Shown in pieces: positions 33,876 through 43,500 of a DNA stretch of 64,000 nucleotides (the first letter of the stretch is position 1; each line of letters starts with the position of its first letter). The translations under genes were made by a program, and so were the position numbers. This stretch comes from Bdellovibrionales bacterium (GTDB lineage: Bacteria > Bdellovibrionota > Bdellovibrionia > Bdellovibrionales > UBA1609), in the NCBI GenBank assembly GCA_019637855.1, contig JAHBUX010000002.1:124001-188000 (forward strand). The letters run 5' to 3'. The notes beneath the pieces are model-generated. The model was not told the DNA's origin, searched no databases, and was given only the letters and a program-made list of their open reading frames with translations.

Positions 33876-34254
33876 ATTTACCCTCGCTCGCCGCTTGGAT
33901 CGAAAGATCCGTGTGGCAGGAGGGGCAGCGGCAGGCATAAGGCCAGCTCTCCGTCTCTTGCGGCAAGACGATGGGCTTTTTGCAGCTGGGGCAGGGGATT
34001 TCTCCTCCGAGCATCATCCCGTTCTCCATCCACGTGGTGATTCCGAAACCAATTCCACCCAGGAGCAAAAGCGGTGGCAGGATAAAGTGCAGGATCGGAA
34101 TAAAGATCGTGAAGGCTGCTACGACCCAGAGAATGCCCACCACTTTTCCTGCCCGTAGCCCGCGTTCGCCGCGGGTTAAGTCGCGGCGGAGAGCGAAGCC
34201 GTGCGTGGTTTCACCAAACTTCTCGCATTTTAGTGCAATCTTTGTAGGTTCCAT
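33874..34254 (-). CDS. Membrane protein with C-terminal zinc ribbon
   Basis: A 126-residue protein with two hydrophobic segments (GKVVGILWVVAAFTIFIPIL and PPLLLLGGIGFGITTW) and a C-terminal double Cys motif, CPSCKK...CRCPSCH, likely a zinc ribbon. Function unknown. The ATG at 34254 is used; a GTG at 34263 is in frame. It ends in the shared terminator after recA. Confidence 0.6.
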   Translation of the reverse strand: MEPTKIALKCEKFGETTHGFALRRDLTRGERGLRAGKVVGILWVVAAFTIFIPILHFILPPLLLLGGIGFGITTWMENGMMLGGEIPCPSCKKPIVLPQETESWPYACRCPSCHTDLSIQAASEGK

Positions 34255-34330
34255 ATCCGTCACTATAGATCGGACTTGGCGGCAGCGGCAATTGCGGTTA
34301 GGAGGTTAGGATAAACACACTGGGAATAGC

Positions 34331-35878
34331 GTGAGCGTCGAAGAGATTCGTAAATGCCTTGAAATGCTTGAGCGTCTGAACAAAGACGGCGCGTTGCTTG
34401 CCCATGTGCCTAAAGAGCTGCGTGAGTCCTTAATGTCCGAAGCAGGGCGTCTATCGCGCCCCTCGCGCTTAGAGCAACGTTTGCGCCAGCGCGAAGTGAA
34501 GAAGGCTTTGCGCCAAGTGCGGGTGAATGCGGATCGTCGCACACGCAGCACGTCGGGTATCCGCGAAGCCCGCAAGGAGACTGTGTTCACTGCCCCCAAG
34601 CAGATCGGCGAGCGGCCGGCGGAAGAGCGTATCCTACATTCGCCGCGCAACTGTTACGTCTGTAAATCCGAGTACGATCGTCTTCACTTTTTTTACGATT
34701 CCATGTGTTCGAGCTGTGGCGACTTCAACTACAAGAAGCGTTTTCAAACGGCGCGTTTGGATGGACAGGTGGCGCTGATCACAGGCTCGCGATTGAAGAT
34801 CGGCTACCATGCGAGTTTGATGATGTTGCGGGCCGGAGCGCGGGTGATTGCGACCACCCGTTTTCCGGTGGACTCGGCTTGGCGTTACAGTCAGGAGTCC
34901 GACTTTAGTGAGTGGCGGGATCGCTTGCATATTCATGGTTTGGATTTGCGTCACACACCCAGTGTGGAGATCTTCGCTTCTTATATCGCGCAGACGATGG
35001 AGCGTTTGGATATTCTGATCAACAACGCGGCTCAGACCGTGCGTCGTCCACCGGGATTTTATGGCCATCTGCTGGCGCGCGAGAACACGGCGTTTGCGGA
35101 TCTACCACCGGATGTGCGTCATCTTCTGCGTGGGTATCGAGAGTGCGTGGAGCAGCTGGATGCAAGTGGTGGTTTGGTCGAGCTTGGTAAGGGCGATGCC
35201 GCGGGCCTAGTGAGTCATGAGAGCGCTCAAGCTATGCCGGTGACTTGGCATGGGCAGAAACCCGGTGTCGGTATTCGTGCGTCGGCTAAGCTTTCGCAGA
35301 TTCCGTACTCTTATGATGACTCGCTGACTTCAGAGGAGATTTTTCCCGAAGGTCGTTTAGATGCCGATCTTCAGCAAGTGGATTTACGCAAAACCAATAG
35401 CTGGCGTTTGACCTTGGCCGAGGTGCCCACGCCTGAGTTGTTGGAGGTGCAGTTGGTGAACTCGATTGCGCCGTTTGTGTTGTGCAGTCGCTTGGCGCCG
35501 CTTATGCGCAAAGACAACACTGGCAAGAAACACGTGGTGAACGTGTCGGCGATGGAAGGCAAGTTCACGCGTTACACCAAGACCGACAAACATCCTCACA
35601 CCAATATGGCCAAGGCGGCGTTGAATATGATGACGTTGACTTCAGCTCCGGATTTGGCCAAAGACGGCATTTTTATGAATGCAGTCGATACTGGGTGGGT
35701 GACCGATGAGGACCCCGCTGAACTGTCGGCCCGCAAACAGGCGGAGCACGACTTTCAACCGCCCCTCGATATCGTCGATGGGGCCGCGCGAATTTGTGAT
35801 CCGTTCTTCGACGGTATCAACACCGGCCAACACTGGTGCGGAAAATTCCTGAAAGACTATTTTCCCACCGAGTGGTGA
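34331..35878 (+). CDS. SDR family oxidoreductase with N-terminal coiled and zinc-type region
   Basis: A 515-residue protein. Residues 1-95 are charged and helical; 108-130 contain CYVCKSE...CSSCGD, probably a zinc site; from about 143 a short-chain dehydrogenase domain begins with [20 protein letters not shown] (TGxxxGxG), [10 protein letters not shown], and an [12 protein letters not shown] region. The expected YxxxK is H-x-N-M-A-K in [16 protein letters not shown], so the catalytic Tyr may be the upstream RYTK. About 120 extra residues are inserted before it. The whole is about twice a normal SDR. Substrate unknown. Confidence 0.72.
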   Translation: MSVEEIRKCLEMLERLNKDGALLAHVPKELRESLMSEAGRLSRPSRLEQRLRQREVKKALRQVRVNADRRTRSTSGIREARKETVFTAPKQIGERPAEERILHSPRNCYVCKSEYDRLHFFYDSMCSSCGDFNYKKRFQTARLDGQVALITGSRLKIGYHASLMMLRAGARVIATTRFPVDSAWRYSQESDFSEWRDRLHIHGLDLRHTPSVEIFASYIAQTMERLDILINNAAQTVRRPPGFYGHLLARENTAFADLPPDVRHLLRGYRECVEQLDASGGLVELGKGDAAGLVSHESAQAMPVTWHGQKPGVGIRASAKLSQIPYSYDDSLTSEEIFPEGRLDADLQQVDLRKTNSWRLTLAEVPTPELLEVQLVNSIAPFVLCSRLAPLMRKDNTGKKHVVNVSAMEGKFTRYTKTDKHPHTNMAKAALNMMTLTSAPDLAKDGIFMNAVDTGWVTDEDPAELSARKQAEHDFQPPLDIVDGAARICDPFFDGINTGQHWCGKFLKDYFPTEW

Positions 35879-35902
35879 CGGCGCTGCACTCGCCGTCAGT
35901 TA

Positions 35903-36466
35903 TTAGTCCTCGCTGCTGTAGGTGAAAAACGTATTGGTGTCGGCGATATTCATAAAGAACAGCACGCACTGAACCAGGCCCACGGCAGCCGTGATCAATA
36001 GCACCACCAGGTAATAAGACATCGTGCCTTGATAGTCTTCGAACGGAACCAAGAGGCCCCCAATGGAGGCCATGATCAGAGTGGCGGACAGCCAGCAGTT
36101 GCGCAGAAAACGTCTTTTGATTTTGCGCATGTCTTCGATTTCGTTCAGCAGAGCGTCGTAGCGCGAGCGCATGCGCGAGTATTTGTCGGCGTGAATGCGC
36201 GCTTTGAGCGTCTCCAATGCGCGGCCAAAGTCGGCCATCGATGAGATATGAACATTGAGAGAAGCAGTCGCAGGATCTTTTTCCAAAACCTTCATTTCGC
36301 GGGTGAAATCGTAGCCCAAACCCTCGGTCAACTGACCAACGTTGCGCTCTTTGGCCTCGACCACGCGTACAAACGCCAGACCCACCAAACCTAAAAGCGC
36401 GCCGAAGATCTGCGCGTTGGCAGACAGAATCTCCATGGCGTTGGCAGGTGGGAATTTCAGCATCAA
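35903..36466 (-). CDS. Predicted integral membrane protein of unknown function
   Basis: A 187-residue protein with an N-terminal hydrophobic segment ([17 protein letters not shown]), a long charged helical middle (about 35-125) and two C-terminal membrane helices ([15 protein letters not shown] and [22 protein letters not shown]). The middle may be a cytoplasmic coiled region. No family is claimed. Its ATG overlaps the aspartokinase stop by four bases, implying co-translation. Confidence 0.6.
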   Translation of the reverse strand: MMLKFPPANAMEILSANAQIFGALLGLVGLAFVRVVEAKERNVGQLTEGLGYDFTREMKVLEKDPATASLNVHISSMADFGRALETLKARIHADKYSRMRSRYDALLNEIEDMRKIKRRFLRNCWLSATLIMASIGGLLVPFEDYQGTMSYYLVVLLITAAVGLVQCVLFFMNIADTNTFFTYSSED

Positions 36467-37656
36467 ACCACCAAAGCGTGCAGCGCTTGCACGGTGGCTT
36501 CACGCTGAGTGGGCGCTACGAACACGGTCATGGTGTGGGGCGAGAGAATGTATTTTTCGGCGCGGATCTTTTGCGCGCTTAAAATCTGCAAAGCGCGATG
36601 GGCTAAATCGGAAGCCACGCCGCCAAAGCATGTGACGCTGACCGAGCTGACTGTCTCGCGCAGCTTCTTCATATCCTTGCTCTTCTCCACCGTGCGCAGC
36701 AAAGTGTCCAGCGACTCGCCGTCCGAGGTGAGCATGATCCGGCATTGCGCACCCTCGTAGGTGGAAGCCAAAATCTGCGGCCAGGACAAACCATTTTGTT
36801 TCAAATGCGAAGAGAGTCTATCGAAACCTTGATTCAGATCCGTCGAGTCGATGCCGATATGTTCGACCCGCGCCATGGAATTCACCGACAAAACTTTTCC
36901 ACTCTCCATCTCTTTTACCTCTTTAGTGATCAGCGTACTTTCAGAAGCCGCACCCCAGCGTTTGATGACTAAGGGCACGTTCTGACTTTGTGCCATCTCG
37001 ACGCAGCGAAAATGCAAAACTTTAGCGCCCCAGAAACACATCTCTGACAGACTGGCGAAATCCAAAACGCGCAGGGGTTGCGAGCTGGTGACCAAACGCG
37101 GATCCGCAGTGCAAACGCCGTCAACCTCTTTGACGATCTCGCAACGCTCGGCTTTCAAAGCCGCCGCCATGGCCACGGCCGTGGTGTCGGAACCGCCACG
37201 GCCAAGAGTGGTGATTTCTTTGCTGACCGGGTTTACACCTTGAAATCCGGCAAGCACCACCACACGCCCGCGTTCAAGTTCTTCACGCACGCGAATCGGG
37301 CGCACGTCCACGATGCGTGCCTGGGAGTGCGAATCGTCGGTCATCACCCCGGCCTGACTCCCGGTAAAGCTGATCGCGGGTACACCGAGATCAGACAACG
37401 CCATGCTCATCAGCGACATGCTGATGCGTTCACCGGTGGTCAAAAGCATATCGAGTTCGCGGCGATTGGGATGCGGACTAACTTGGTAAGCGAGCTTGAT
37501 CAACTCGTCGGTCGTTTTGCCCATGGCCGATACAATCACCACCACGCGATGACCTTTGGCGTGCAAAGACGCCAAGTGACTGGCGACGGCACGCAGTTTT
37601 TCGGGCGTTTCTAGGCAGGCGCCGCCGTATTTTTGAACAATCGTGGTGTTGGCCAT
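36463..37656 (-). CDS. lysC: Aspartate kinase
   Basis: A 397-residue aspartokinase, the first step towards lysine, methionine and threonine. The kinase domain has [40 protein letters not shown] and [17 protein letters not shown]; two ACT domains follow from about residue 265. The usual KFGGTS at the N-terminus reads KYGGAC here, altering two residues of the ATP/aspartate-binding loop. Likely monofunctional. It overlaps the membrane protein gene downstream. Confidence 0.87.
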   Translation of the reverse strand: MANTTIVQKYGGACLETPEKLRAVASHLASLHAKGHRVVVIVSAMGKTTDELIKLAYQVSPHPNRRELDMLLTTGERISMSLMSMALSDLGVPAISFTGSQAGVMTDDSHSQARIVDVRPIRVREELERGRVVVLAGFQGVNPVSKEITTLGRGGSDTTAVAMAAALKAERCEIVKEVDGVCTADPRLVTSSQPLRVLDFASLSEMCFWGAKVLHFRCVEMAQSQNVPLVIKRWGAASESTLITKEVKEMESGKVLSVNSMARVEHIGIDSTDLNQGFDRLSSHLKQNGLSWPQILASTYEGAQCRIMLTSDGESLDTLLRTVEKSKDMKKLRETVSSVSVTCFGGVASDLAHRALQILSAQKIRAEKYILSPHTMTVFVAPTQREATVQALHALVV

Positions 37657-37674
37657 TCTTGCCCAGTTATAGCA

Positions 37675-38625
37675 CTACAACTGAGCGCGTACAAACTGCG
37701 AGACGCGGGCCGTTTGACCCTTCGGGATACGAATTTTATGACTACCCACATTGGCCGGCACGAAACCGCGTAGCAGCTCGGGATTGAGTCGTGTCAGTTC
37801 GGTGGGTGTCACTTTTAGGTAAGCGGCCAGATTGTGCAGATCGGTGCCGCCCGGCACATGGAAATAGTCATAGCTATAAGGCTCTTTTGGTTTGAGCTCA
37901 TGGAAGCCATAGAGTTTGGGCGCCTTGGCAATCAGCATGGCGGCGAGCATTTTCGGAATGTACTGTTTGGTTTCGTCGGGGAAGTCGGGACGTTTGGACA
38001 ACACCCAGAAGTTCTTGGTGCCATATTTGGTAATCAGGCGCTGCATGCGCCCTTCACCCATGTTGTAGGCCGCTGCGGTCAAATACCACGAACCGAATTG
38101 ACGAAACAGGTCGCCCAGGTAACGGCTGGCCGCCGTTGTGCTCTTGTTAAAGTCGCGGCGTTCATCCAACCACCAGTTGGTTTTCAAGCCGTAGCGATTG
38201 GCGGTGGGAGTGATGAACTGCCAATAGCCCACGGCGGCCGCGGTCGATGTGGCGTGCGCGGAGAACCCGCTCTCAATCATGGCGACATAGGCCAGATCCT
38301 GCGGCAGCCCCTTTTGCGCCAACATGCTCTGCATACCGGGAAGGTAGGCGTGCGAGCGCTCCAACCAGGTGCGGAACCATTTGCGTCCGCTGGTTTGAAA
38401 GTAGTTGATCCACCATTTCACCTTGGTGTTGTAGGTGACGGGAATGTCGAAGTACGGAGAGGTGTCCACGGGAGTGAACGTGGTGCTGCGTTCCTTGGCC
38501 ATCTTCTGTACCAGGCCGCGCAGCTCTTCGGCATCGCTATTCAGCTTCGAGCCCGGAGCCGCATTCGCGACGATCGGTAATATCAACAAAATACCTAGAA
38601 TACGCAAACGAACATCCTTGTTCAT
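37675..38625 (-). CDS. MltD-type lytic transglycosylase with LysM-like end
   Basis: A 316-residue periplasmic peptidoglycan lyase. It has a signal (LRILGILLILPIVANA), then a GH23 SLT domain with the catalytic Glu in YVAMIESGFSAHATSTAAAVGYWQFI and AAAYNMGEGRMQRLI, and a C-terminal LysM-like repeat (FHVPGGTDLHNLAAYLKV...HKIRIPKG). The ATG at 38625 follows GGAGGAAC; a longer frame open to 38811 runs through the divergent promoter region. Its neighbour across 246 bases is the flagellar rod operon, so a role in wall opening for the rod is possible. Confidence 0.83.
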   Translation of the reverse strand: MNKDVRLRILGILLILPIVANAAPGSKLNSDAEELRGLVQKMAKERSTTFTPVDTSPYFDIPVTYNTKVKWWINYFQTSGRKWFRTWLERSHAYLPGMQSMLAQKGLPQDLAYVAMIESGFSAHATSTAAAVGYWQFITPTANRYGLKTNWWLDERRDFNKSTTAASRYLGDLFRQFGSWYLTAAAYNMGEGRMQRLITKYGTKNFWVLSKRPDFPDETKQYIPKMLAAMLIAKAPKLYGFHELKPKEPYSYDYFHVPGGTDLHNLAAYLKVTPTELTRLNPELLRGFVPANVGSHKIRIPKGQTARVSQFVRAQL

Positions 38626-38805
38626 GTTCCTCCATTGTGCCGCTAGCCCCGCCCGCGGGTCGAGTCCAACTGTCATAATTATTGAACGCCGGTGACAAAA
38701 GCCTGACGCCATCTTCCCGACCTTGGTCCCGCGCGTAGCGGAGTTTTCGGCAATTGGGCACTCGGACTTGAACGTTTCCCGACCAAGCGCGCGTCTGGAT
38801 TTTAA

Positions 38806-38821
38806 TGGCACATCGCTTGCT
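38806..38821 (+). promoter_or_regulatory. Sigma-54 promoter of the flgF operon
   Basis: TGGCACATCGCTTGCT matches the -24/-12 consensus TGGCAC-N5-TTGC, with exactly 10 bases between GG and GC. It lies about 50 bases before the flgF start and implies an enhancer-binding activator, not seen in the window. Confidence 0.75.
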
Positions 38822-38871
38822 CAACATGAAAGTGAGAGAAAGCTTTTTGTCTAGTCGAGGGGGAGGGGACT

Positions 38872-39675
38872 TTGAGTTCTAAAGGATTATTCTCCGCAGT
38901 TAGCGGTGCCATGGCTCAATCGTCGCGCCTCGACACCATTGCCAACAATCTGGCCAACGTAAATACGACCGGTTTCAAGAAAGACCGCCAGGTGTTCAGT
39001 GAATATCTGAGCGCCAACGAAAAACCCAACGACGTGATCAATGTGCCGCGCGTGCCGGCATCCATCGAAAGCTTTTACGATATGCAGGGCGGCGACAATG
39101 CCTATGTGAATCCGGCCGGCACCTATACCAATTTTGATCAGGGCTCTTTGCGCGCCACTGGAAATTCTTTGGATATCGCTCTTGAAGGAAAGGGTTTCTT
39201 TGAAGTTCTCACACCTCAGGGCGTGCGCTGGACCCGCAGCGGCTCTTTGCAAACGGACTCCAACGGTCGTTTGGTCACCAAAGAAGGTCACCCTGTCCTG
39301 CGTGAGGGGCAAAACGATCCCTCTCAACGTATGATTCAAGTAACCTCGAACAATCTGACCATCGCGCAAGGTGGCGATATCTTTGATGGTGGCAATGCGG
39401 TTGGCCGCATCGCCGTGGTGGACTTCGCTAATGTGGATGATTTGCAGAAGGTGGGTGGTTCGCTTTACGCCTTAAAAGGCAATGCCACGTCGCAACCGAC
39501 ACCGACCATTGAAGCTCGCGTGCAGCAGGGTTTTGTTGAAACCAGCAACGTCAATGTTGTGGAAGAGATGACCGACATGATCGCCGCCAACCGCGTGTTT
39601 GAGGCCACTCAACATGTGATCAAGGCGCACGATCAAATGGATGACAAACTGATCAATCAAGTCGGAAAAGTGTGA
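38872..39675 (+). CDS. flgF: Flagellar basal-body rod protein FlgF
   Basis: A 267-residue proximal rod protein. The N-terminal helix region GLFSAVSGAMAQSSRLDTIA and NNLANVNTTGFKK are typical of rod/hook proteins; the C-terminal helix VNVVEEMTDMIAANRVFEAT pairs with it in the rod. FlgF is preferred to FlgG because the next gene is the better FlgG match and has the FlgG-like length and order. Starts with TTG after a G-rich ribosome site. First gene after the sigma-54 promoter. Confidence 0.88.
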   Translation: MSSKGLFSAVSGAMAQSSRLDTIANNLANVNTTGFKKDRQVFSEYLSANEKPNDVINVPRVPASIESFYDMQGGDNAYVNPAGTYTNFDQGSLRATGNSLDIALEGKGFFEVLTPQGVRWTRSGSLQTDSNGRLVTKEGHPVLREGQNDPSQRMIQVTSNNLTIAQGGDIFDGGNAVGRIAVVDFANVDDLQKVGGSLYALKGNATSQPTPTIEARVQQGFVETSNVNVVEEMTDMIAANRVFEATQHVIKAHDQMDDKLINQVGKV

Positions 39676-39683
39676 GGTAAAAG

Positions 39684-40469
39684 ATGATTCGCTCTTTAAA
39701 CACTGCTGCCACCGGAATGAAAGCGCAGCAGGCGAACATGGACGTCGCGGCCAACAATATCGCCAACGTCTCCACCAATGGCTTCAAAAAGGCGCGCGCC
39801 GAATTCGAAGATCTGATGTATCACACTCAGGTCGAACCGGGGGCGCCCACAGGACAAAACTCGATCTCGCCCACCGGTGTGCAAGTGGGCCTGGGCGTCA
39901 AGACAGCGGCGGTGGCAAAAGACTTCGAACAAGGTACGCCGAAGCTGACCAACAATCCCTTCGATCTGCAGATCAGCGGCAACGGTTTTTTTCCCGTGCA
40001 GTTGCCCAACGGGCAGATTGCCTACACGCGTGATGGTGCTTTCAAACGTGGACCCGATGGCCGATTGCAAGATCGTAACGGCAATGTTCTGCAGCCTGAA
40101 ATCACTTTTCCCTCCAGCGCCACGGGTGTCGAGTTCGGCGCCGCGGGCCAGGTGTCGATCATGCTCGAAGGCAATATCACGCCGCAAAGCATTGGTCAGA
40201 TTCAGCTGGTGTCGTTCGTCAATCCGGCCGGTTTGAAGAGCATTGGTCAAAACCTGTTTATGCCGACCAACTCCAGCGGCCTGCCGCAACAAGGTAATCC
40301 CGGACAGAACGGGTTGGGCAGCATTGCGCAGGGACAGCTCGAAAACAGCAACGTGAATATCGTGGATGAGATGGTGGGAATGATCACCACTCAACGTGCC
40401 TATGAGACCAACTCCAAAGTGATTCAGGCCTCCGATCAAATGCTTCAGGCCATCAATTCATTGAGGTAA
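39684..40469 (+). CDS. flgG: Flagellar distal rod protein FlgG
   Basis: A 261-residue rod protein with MIRSLNTAATGMKAQQANMD, NNIANVSTNGFKKARAEFED, the GVKTAAVAKDFEQGTPKLT segment and the C-terminal ENSNVNIVDEMVGMITTQRAYE, all standard for FlgG. AGGTAAAAG precedes the ATG. It lies eight bases after flgF and seven before flgA. Confidence 0.95.
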   Translation: MIRSLNTAATGMKAQQANMDVAANNIANVSTNGFKKARAEFEDLMYHTQVEPGAPTGQNSISPTGVQVGLGVKTAAVAKDFEQGTPKLTNNPFDLQISGNGFFPVQLPNGQIAYTRDGAFKRGPDGRLQDRNGNVLQPEITFPSSATGVEFGAAGQVSIMLEGNITPQSIGQIQLVSFVNPAGLKSIGQNLFMPTNSSGLPQQGNPGQNGLGSIAQGQLENSNVNIVDEMVGMITTQRAYETNSKVIQASDQMLQAINSLR

Positions 40470-40475
40470 TTTGCA

Positions 40476-41414
40476 GTGAAGTTGGTATGGGTTTTCATCC
40501 TTCTCACTAGTGTCACGGCCCACACCGACGTGTTGGTGCGGGTGCGTCCACATGTGGTGGTGGCGCCCGAATCCGAGGTCAATCTCGCTCAGTTGATTGA
40601 TGCCCCGAACTTGTCTGAAGACAGTCAGAAGAAATTGGCGACAATCGCCATCTCGCGTGCACCGGCCTACGGTGAAAAACAAGAGTTGGCCAGCGCCGGC
40701 ATTATGCCCTTGGTGCGCTCAGTGATTGAAAATGAGCGTTCCCGCAACAAAGACCGTGTGCATCTGGTTCTACCCAGGAGTGTGGTCATCGACACTTTAC
40801 GTCGCTCGCTCAGCGCCGATCTGGTGAGCACCGAATTGACGCAAGCATGGCAACCACTGTGCTCGGACTGTCAACTGTCGATCGAAAATCTTAGCCTGCC
40901 CAAAGTGGAGGGCATCCGCGATTGGACTTTGAAGATCAAAGGCGAGCTGCCGCGCGGCTCTTTTGCCGTGGCCGTGGATTTGATCCGCGAAAATGGCAGC
41001 CTATTGCCGGCGTGGGTTAATGGCCGTTTGATTACCAAACGCAAAGTGCCGGTAACTAAGCGTATGATGGCGCCGAGCGAACGCGTGCAGCCGCAAGATG
41101 TGACTTGGGAATATCGCGACACCTCTATGTCCTATGATGGAATTCCTGCAGCCGATGAGTTGGTGGGCAAGCGTCTACGTCAGGGCTTAAAGGCCGGCGA
41201 TATTTTATGGCGTTCGCAATTAGAGAAAGAAAAGGCCATTCACCGTGGTGAGATGGTGCAAGTGCGCTCCTCTGAGGCGATGTGGGAAGTTTCGATCAGC
41301 CTAGTGGCGCAACAAGATGCGTACATTGGCGATGTGGTGAATTTGAAGAACCCCAAAACCAATAGCACTATCGTGGGCGAAGTGGTCGGTCAGGGTGAGG
41401 TGGAGTTACGATGA
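40476..41414 (+). CDS. flgA: Flagellar P-ring assembly chaperone FlgA
   Basis: A 312-residue FlgA with signal sequence (VWVFILLTSVTAHTDVLV) and a C-terminal SAF domain: VPVTKRMMAPSERVQPQDV, GKRLRQGLKAGDILWRSQLE, and the final LKNPKTNSTIVGEVVGQGEVEL. It assists P-ring formation by FlgI in the periplasm. Longer than the E. coli protein, with an extended N-terminal half that is less recognisable. GTG start; its end overlaps the flgH start. Confidence 0.85.
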   Translation: MKLVWVFILLTSVTAHTDVLVRVRPHVVVAPESEVNLAQLIDAPNLSEDSQKKLATIAISRAPAYGEKQELASAGIMPLVRSVIENERSRNKDRVHLVLPRSVVIDTLRRSLSADLVSTELTQAWQPLCSDCQLSIENLSLPKVEGIRDWTLKIKGELPRGSFAVAVDLIRENGSLLPAWVNGRLITKRKVPVTKRMMAPSERVQPQDVTWEYRDTSMSYDGIPAADELVGKRLRQGLKAGDILWRSQLEKEKAIHRGEMVQVRSSEAMWEVSISLVAQQDAYIGDVVNLKNPKTNSTIVGEVVGQGEVELR

Positions 41415-42190
41415 GCATGCGTCAGCTGTTTCTAATCGGCTTTTTACTGGTGTTCGGTCTGACTCAGGCTGGCTGCGCCAGTTTCAATCGCAAACTCAAA
41501 GCCTGGCTGGGAGGCGGCAGCTCGGTCGAAGCTCCGAAGCAGCAGGCCTCGCTAACCAAATTTTCGGACTCTCCCGACTTCTCTCCGCGTGTGCGTCGTC
41601 AATACAAGCGCACCACAAAGGAGTCTTTGGCCGATCAATCGGCTCTGGATTCGCGCTCCGGTTCGCTTTGGGTGATGGAGGGCCAAGGTGCCTACCTGTT
41701 CTCGCAAAACATCGTACGTCTGGTCGGCGACCCTCTCGCGGTGACGCTTGAGGGCGACCCGCGTGATCAGCTGACATCCAAGGTCAGTGTGATCAAAAAA
41801 CTTTTGGCCCGCATCGATGAGAAAAATCGTTTGCGTCAACGTGATCCCGCCGGCGCCGATGGCGAGGGCGACGATAAAGACGACAAGGGCAAAGGTAAGA
41901 AGAAAGACGACAAGGCGGCACAGCAGGCCGCCAACCAAGAAAAGGCGGCCGAAACCCCTGCCGAGCTGGCTGTCAAGACGGTGCCCACGCGCATCGTCGA
42001 GCGTACGATTGACGGGAACTATCGGGTGAAAGGCTCGCAACCGTTTATGATCGGCAATCGTGAATACAAAATCATTGTGACGGGTATTGTGCGCGCCGAA
42101 GAATTCAACGACGAAGGAATTCCGGCGACAAAACTTTTAGATCCCAAGTTCGACATTGTGAGTGCTCGTCAAAAAGTGGGTGAGATGTGA
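41411..42190 (+). CDS. flgH: Flagellar L-ring lipoprotein FlgH, with charged insertion
   Basis: A 259-residue outer-membrane L-ring subunit. The lipobox is LTQAGCAS (Cys about 22). SGSLWVMEGQGAYLFSQNIVRLVGD and the C-terminal KGSQPFMIGNREYKIIVTGIVR match FlgH. Between about residues 140 and 180, where FlgH normally continues, there is a Lys/Asp/Ala-rich low-complexity stretch not seen in typical FlgH. Overlaps flgA and flgI by four bases each. Confidence 0.88.
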   Translation: MSMRQLFLIGFLLVFGLTQAGCASFNRKLKAWLGGGSSVEAPKQQASLTKFSDSPDFSPRVRRQYKRTTKESLADQSALDSRSGSLWVMEGQGAYLFSQNIVRLVGDPLAVTLEGDPRDQLTSKVSVIKKLLARIDEKNRLRQRDPAGADGEGDDKDDKGKGKKKDDKAAQQAANQEKAAETPAELAVKTVPTRIVERTIDGNYRVKGSQPFMIGNREYKIIVTGIVRAEEFNDEGIPATKLLDPKFDIVSARQKVGEM

Positions 42191-43191
42191 TACGCGGTCT
42201 GATTCTTCTCTGCGCTTTGCTGTCGATACAAGCTCAGGCCGCGCGCCTGAAGGATATTGCCAATATTCGCGGTGTGCGCTCGAACCAATTGGTGGGTTAC
42301 GGCGTAGTGGTTGGATTGAATGGCTCGGGTGACAGCAAGTCCGAATTCACCAACAAGAGTATTGAGCGCATGCTCGATCGTTTGGGCGTAAAGGTGCAAG
42401 GCAAGGACATCTCATCAAAGAGCGTGGCGGCGGTGATTGTGACTGCCGATCTGCCTCCGTTTGCGCGTTCGGGGAACAAACTGGATATCACGGTGAGTAC
42501 TCTGGGCGATGCTTCCAGCCTTAAGGGCGGGACTTTGATCCAAACGCCGCTGCGCGCGGCCGATCAACAAGTCTATGCGGTGGCGCAAGGTTCAGTGGTG
42601 GTGGGCTTTTCCGGCGCCGGTGTGCATGAAACGGTGGCCCGTTTGCCCAACGGAGCCATGATTGAACGCGACATTGGCCAAGAGTTTGCCAGCCGGAAGA
42701 TGTTTAGGCTCACGCTGCATAACCCGGACTTCACAACGGCCGCGCGAGTCGTCAAAGTTATAAATAAGGAACTCGCTGGAAAGTATTCATCGGCCGCCGA
42801 TGCTGGGACTGTCGATGTGGTGTCGCCACCCCCTTACGAGGGTAAGGGAGTTGAGCTGCTCGCCATGATCGAAAGTCTCGAAATCAATCCCGATCAAGCC
42901 GCCCGTGTGGTGGTCAACGAGAAGACGGGAACTGTGGTGATCGGCGCCGGAGTGAAGATTTCTAAAGTGGCGATTAGCCACGGTGATTTGACTGTAAAGG
43001 TCGGCGGTGATGGAGCCGCTGGGGCCGCCAAGAAGGACGGCGAACGGATCATGGTCATGGAGGACTCGGCCAATGTGGGCGACATCGTGAAAGCGATGAA
43101 TCGGCTCGGCGTAACCCCCAAAGACTTGATCACGATACTTCAGAGCATAAAGGCTGCTGGAGCTTTGCATGGGGATTTGGAGATTTTGTAG
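42187..43191 (+). CDS. flgI: Flagellar P-ring protein FlgI
   Basis: A 334-residue P-ring subunit in the periplasm. Signature segments are ARLKDIANIRGVRSNQLVGY, GVVVGLNGSGDS, ATVSTLGDASSLKGGTL-type ITVSTLGDASSLKGGTLIQT, and ARVVVNEKTGTVVIGAGVKI. It ends LQSIKAAGALHGDLEIL, as usual. Starts GTG inside the flgH stop (GTGA). The operon then has a 310-base gap before flgJ. Confidence 0.95.
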   Translation: MIRGLILLCALLSIQAQAARLKDIANIRGVRSNQLVGYGVVVGLNGSGDSKSEFTNKSIERMLDRLGVKVQGKDISSKSVAAVIVTADLPPFARSGNKLDITVSTLGDASSLKGGTLIQTPLRAADQQVYAVAQGSVVVGFSGAGVHETVARLPNGAMIERDIGQEFASRKMFRLTLHNPDFTTAARVVKVINKELAGKYSSAADAGTVDVVSPPPYEGKGVELLAMIESLEINPDQAARVVVNEKTGTVVIGAGVKISKVAISHGDLTVKVGGDGAAGAAKKDGERIMVMEDSANVGDIVKAMNRLGVTPKDLITILQSIKAAGALHGDLEIL

Positions 43192-43445
43192 TTCGATTTT
43201 TAAAGTACGAGGACAGGATGTTTTCGTACGGGGGGGCGGTGAGTTAGAGTCTAAGGGACCAGGACGGTTCAAAAGGTTTGTTTAGTATTTCTTTCGCAGG
43301 AAACACAAAGACAACGGATCCAAGTGCGGGCCAAGGAATGGCTTAAACTAGGGTTGCTCGAAAAGCGCAGGATGCGCGAATAAACCTGACTCACTTACCC
43401 CTTTTTTTGTTTACTTGAGGACCCGGAGTCGGGTTGCGGGCCACC

Positions 43446-43485
43446 GGCCTCAGGCCTCAGGCCTCAGGCCCCGGGCCCCTGGCCT
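43446..43485 (+). repeat. Short GC-rich tandem repeat (GGCCTCA units)
   Basis: Three perfect GGCCTCA heptamers followed by degenerate GGCC units and a GGCCCCGGGCCCC palindrome, ending 15 bases before the flgJ GTG. The 310-base flgI-flgJ gap contains no other feature I can support apart from a T-rich stretch near 43402-43412. Confidence 0.7.
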
Positions 43486-43500
43486 CGGGCTGGAGATCTT

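Noticed and set aside
38626-38811. N-terminal extension of the transglycosylase gene
   Set aside because: It would cross the divergent promoter region and displace the signal peptide; ATG 38625 has a good ribosome site.
43192-43500. Possible extra gene between flgI and flgJ
   Set aside because: No open frame with a start signal; only a T-rich stretch and the heptamer repeat.
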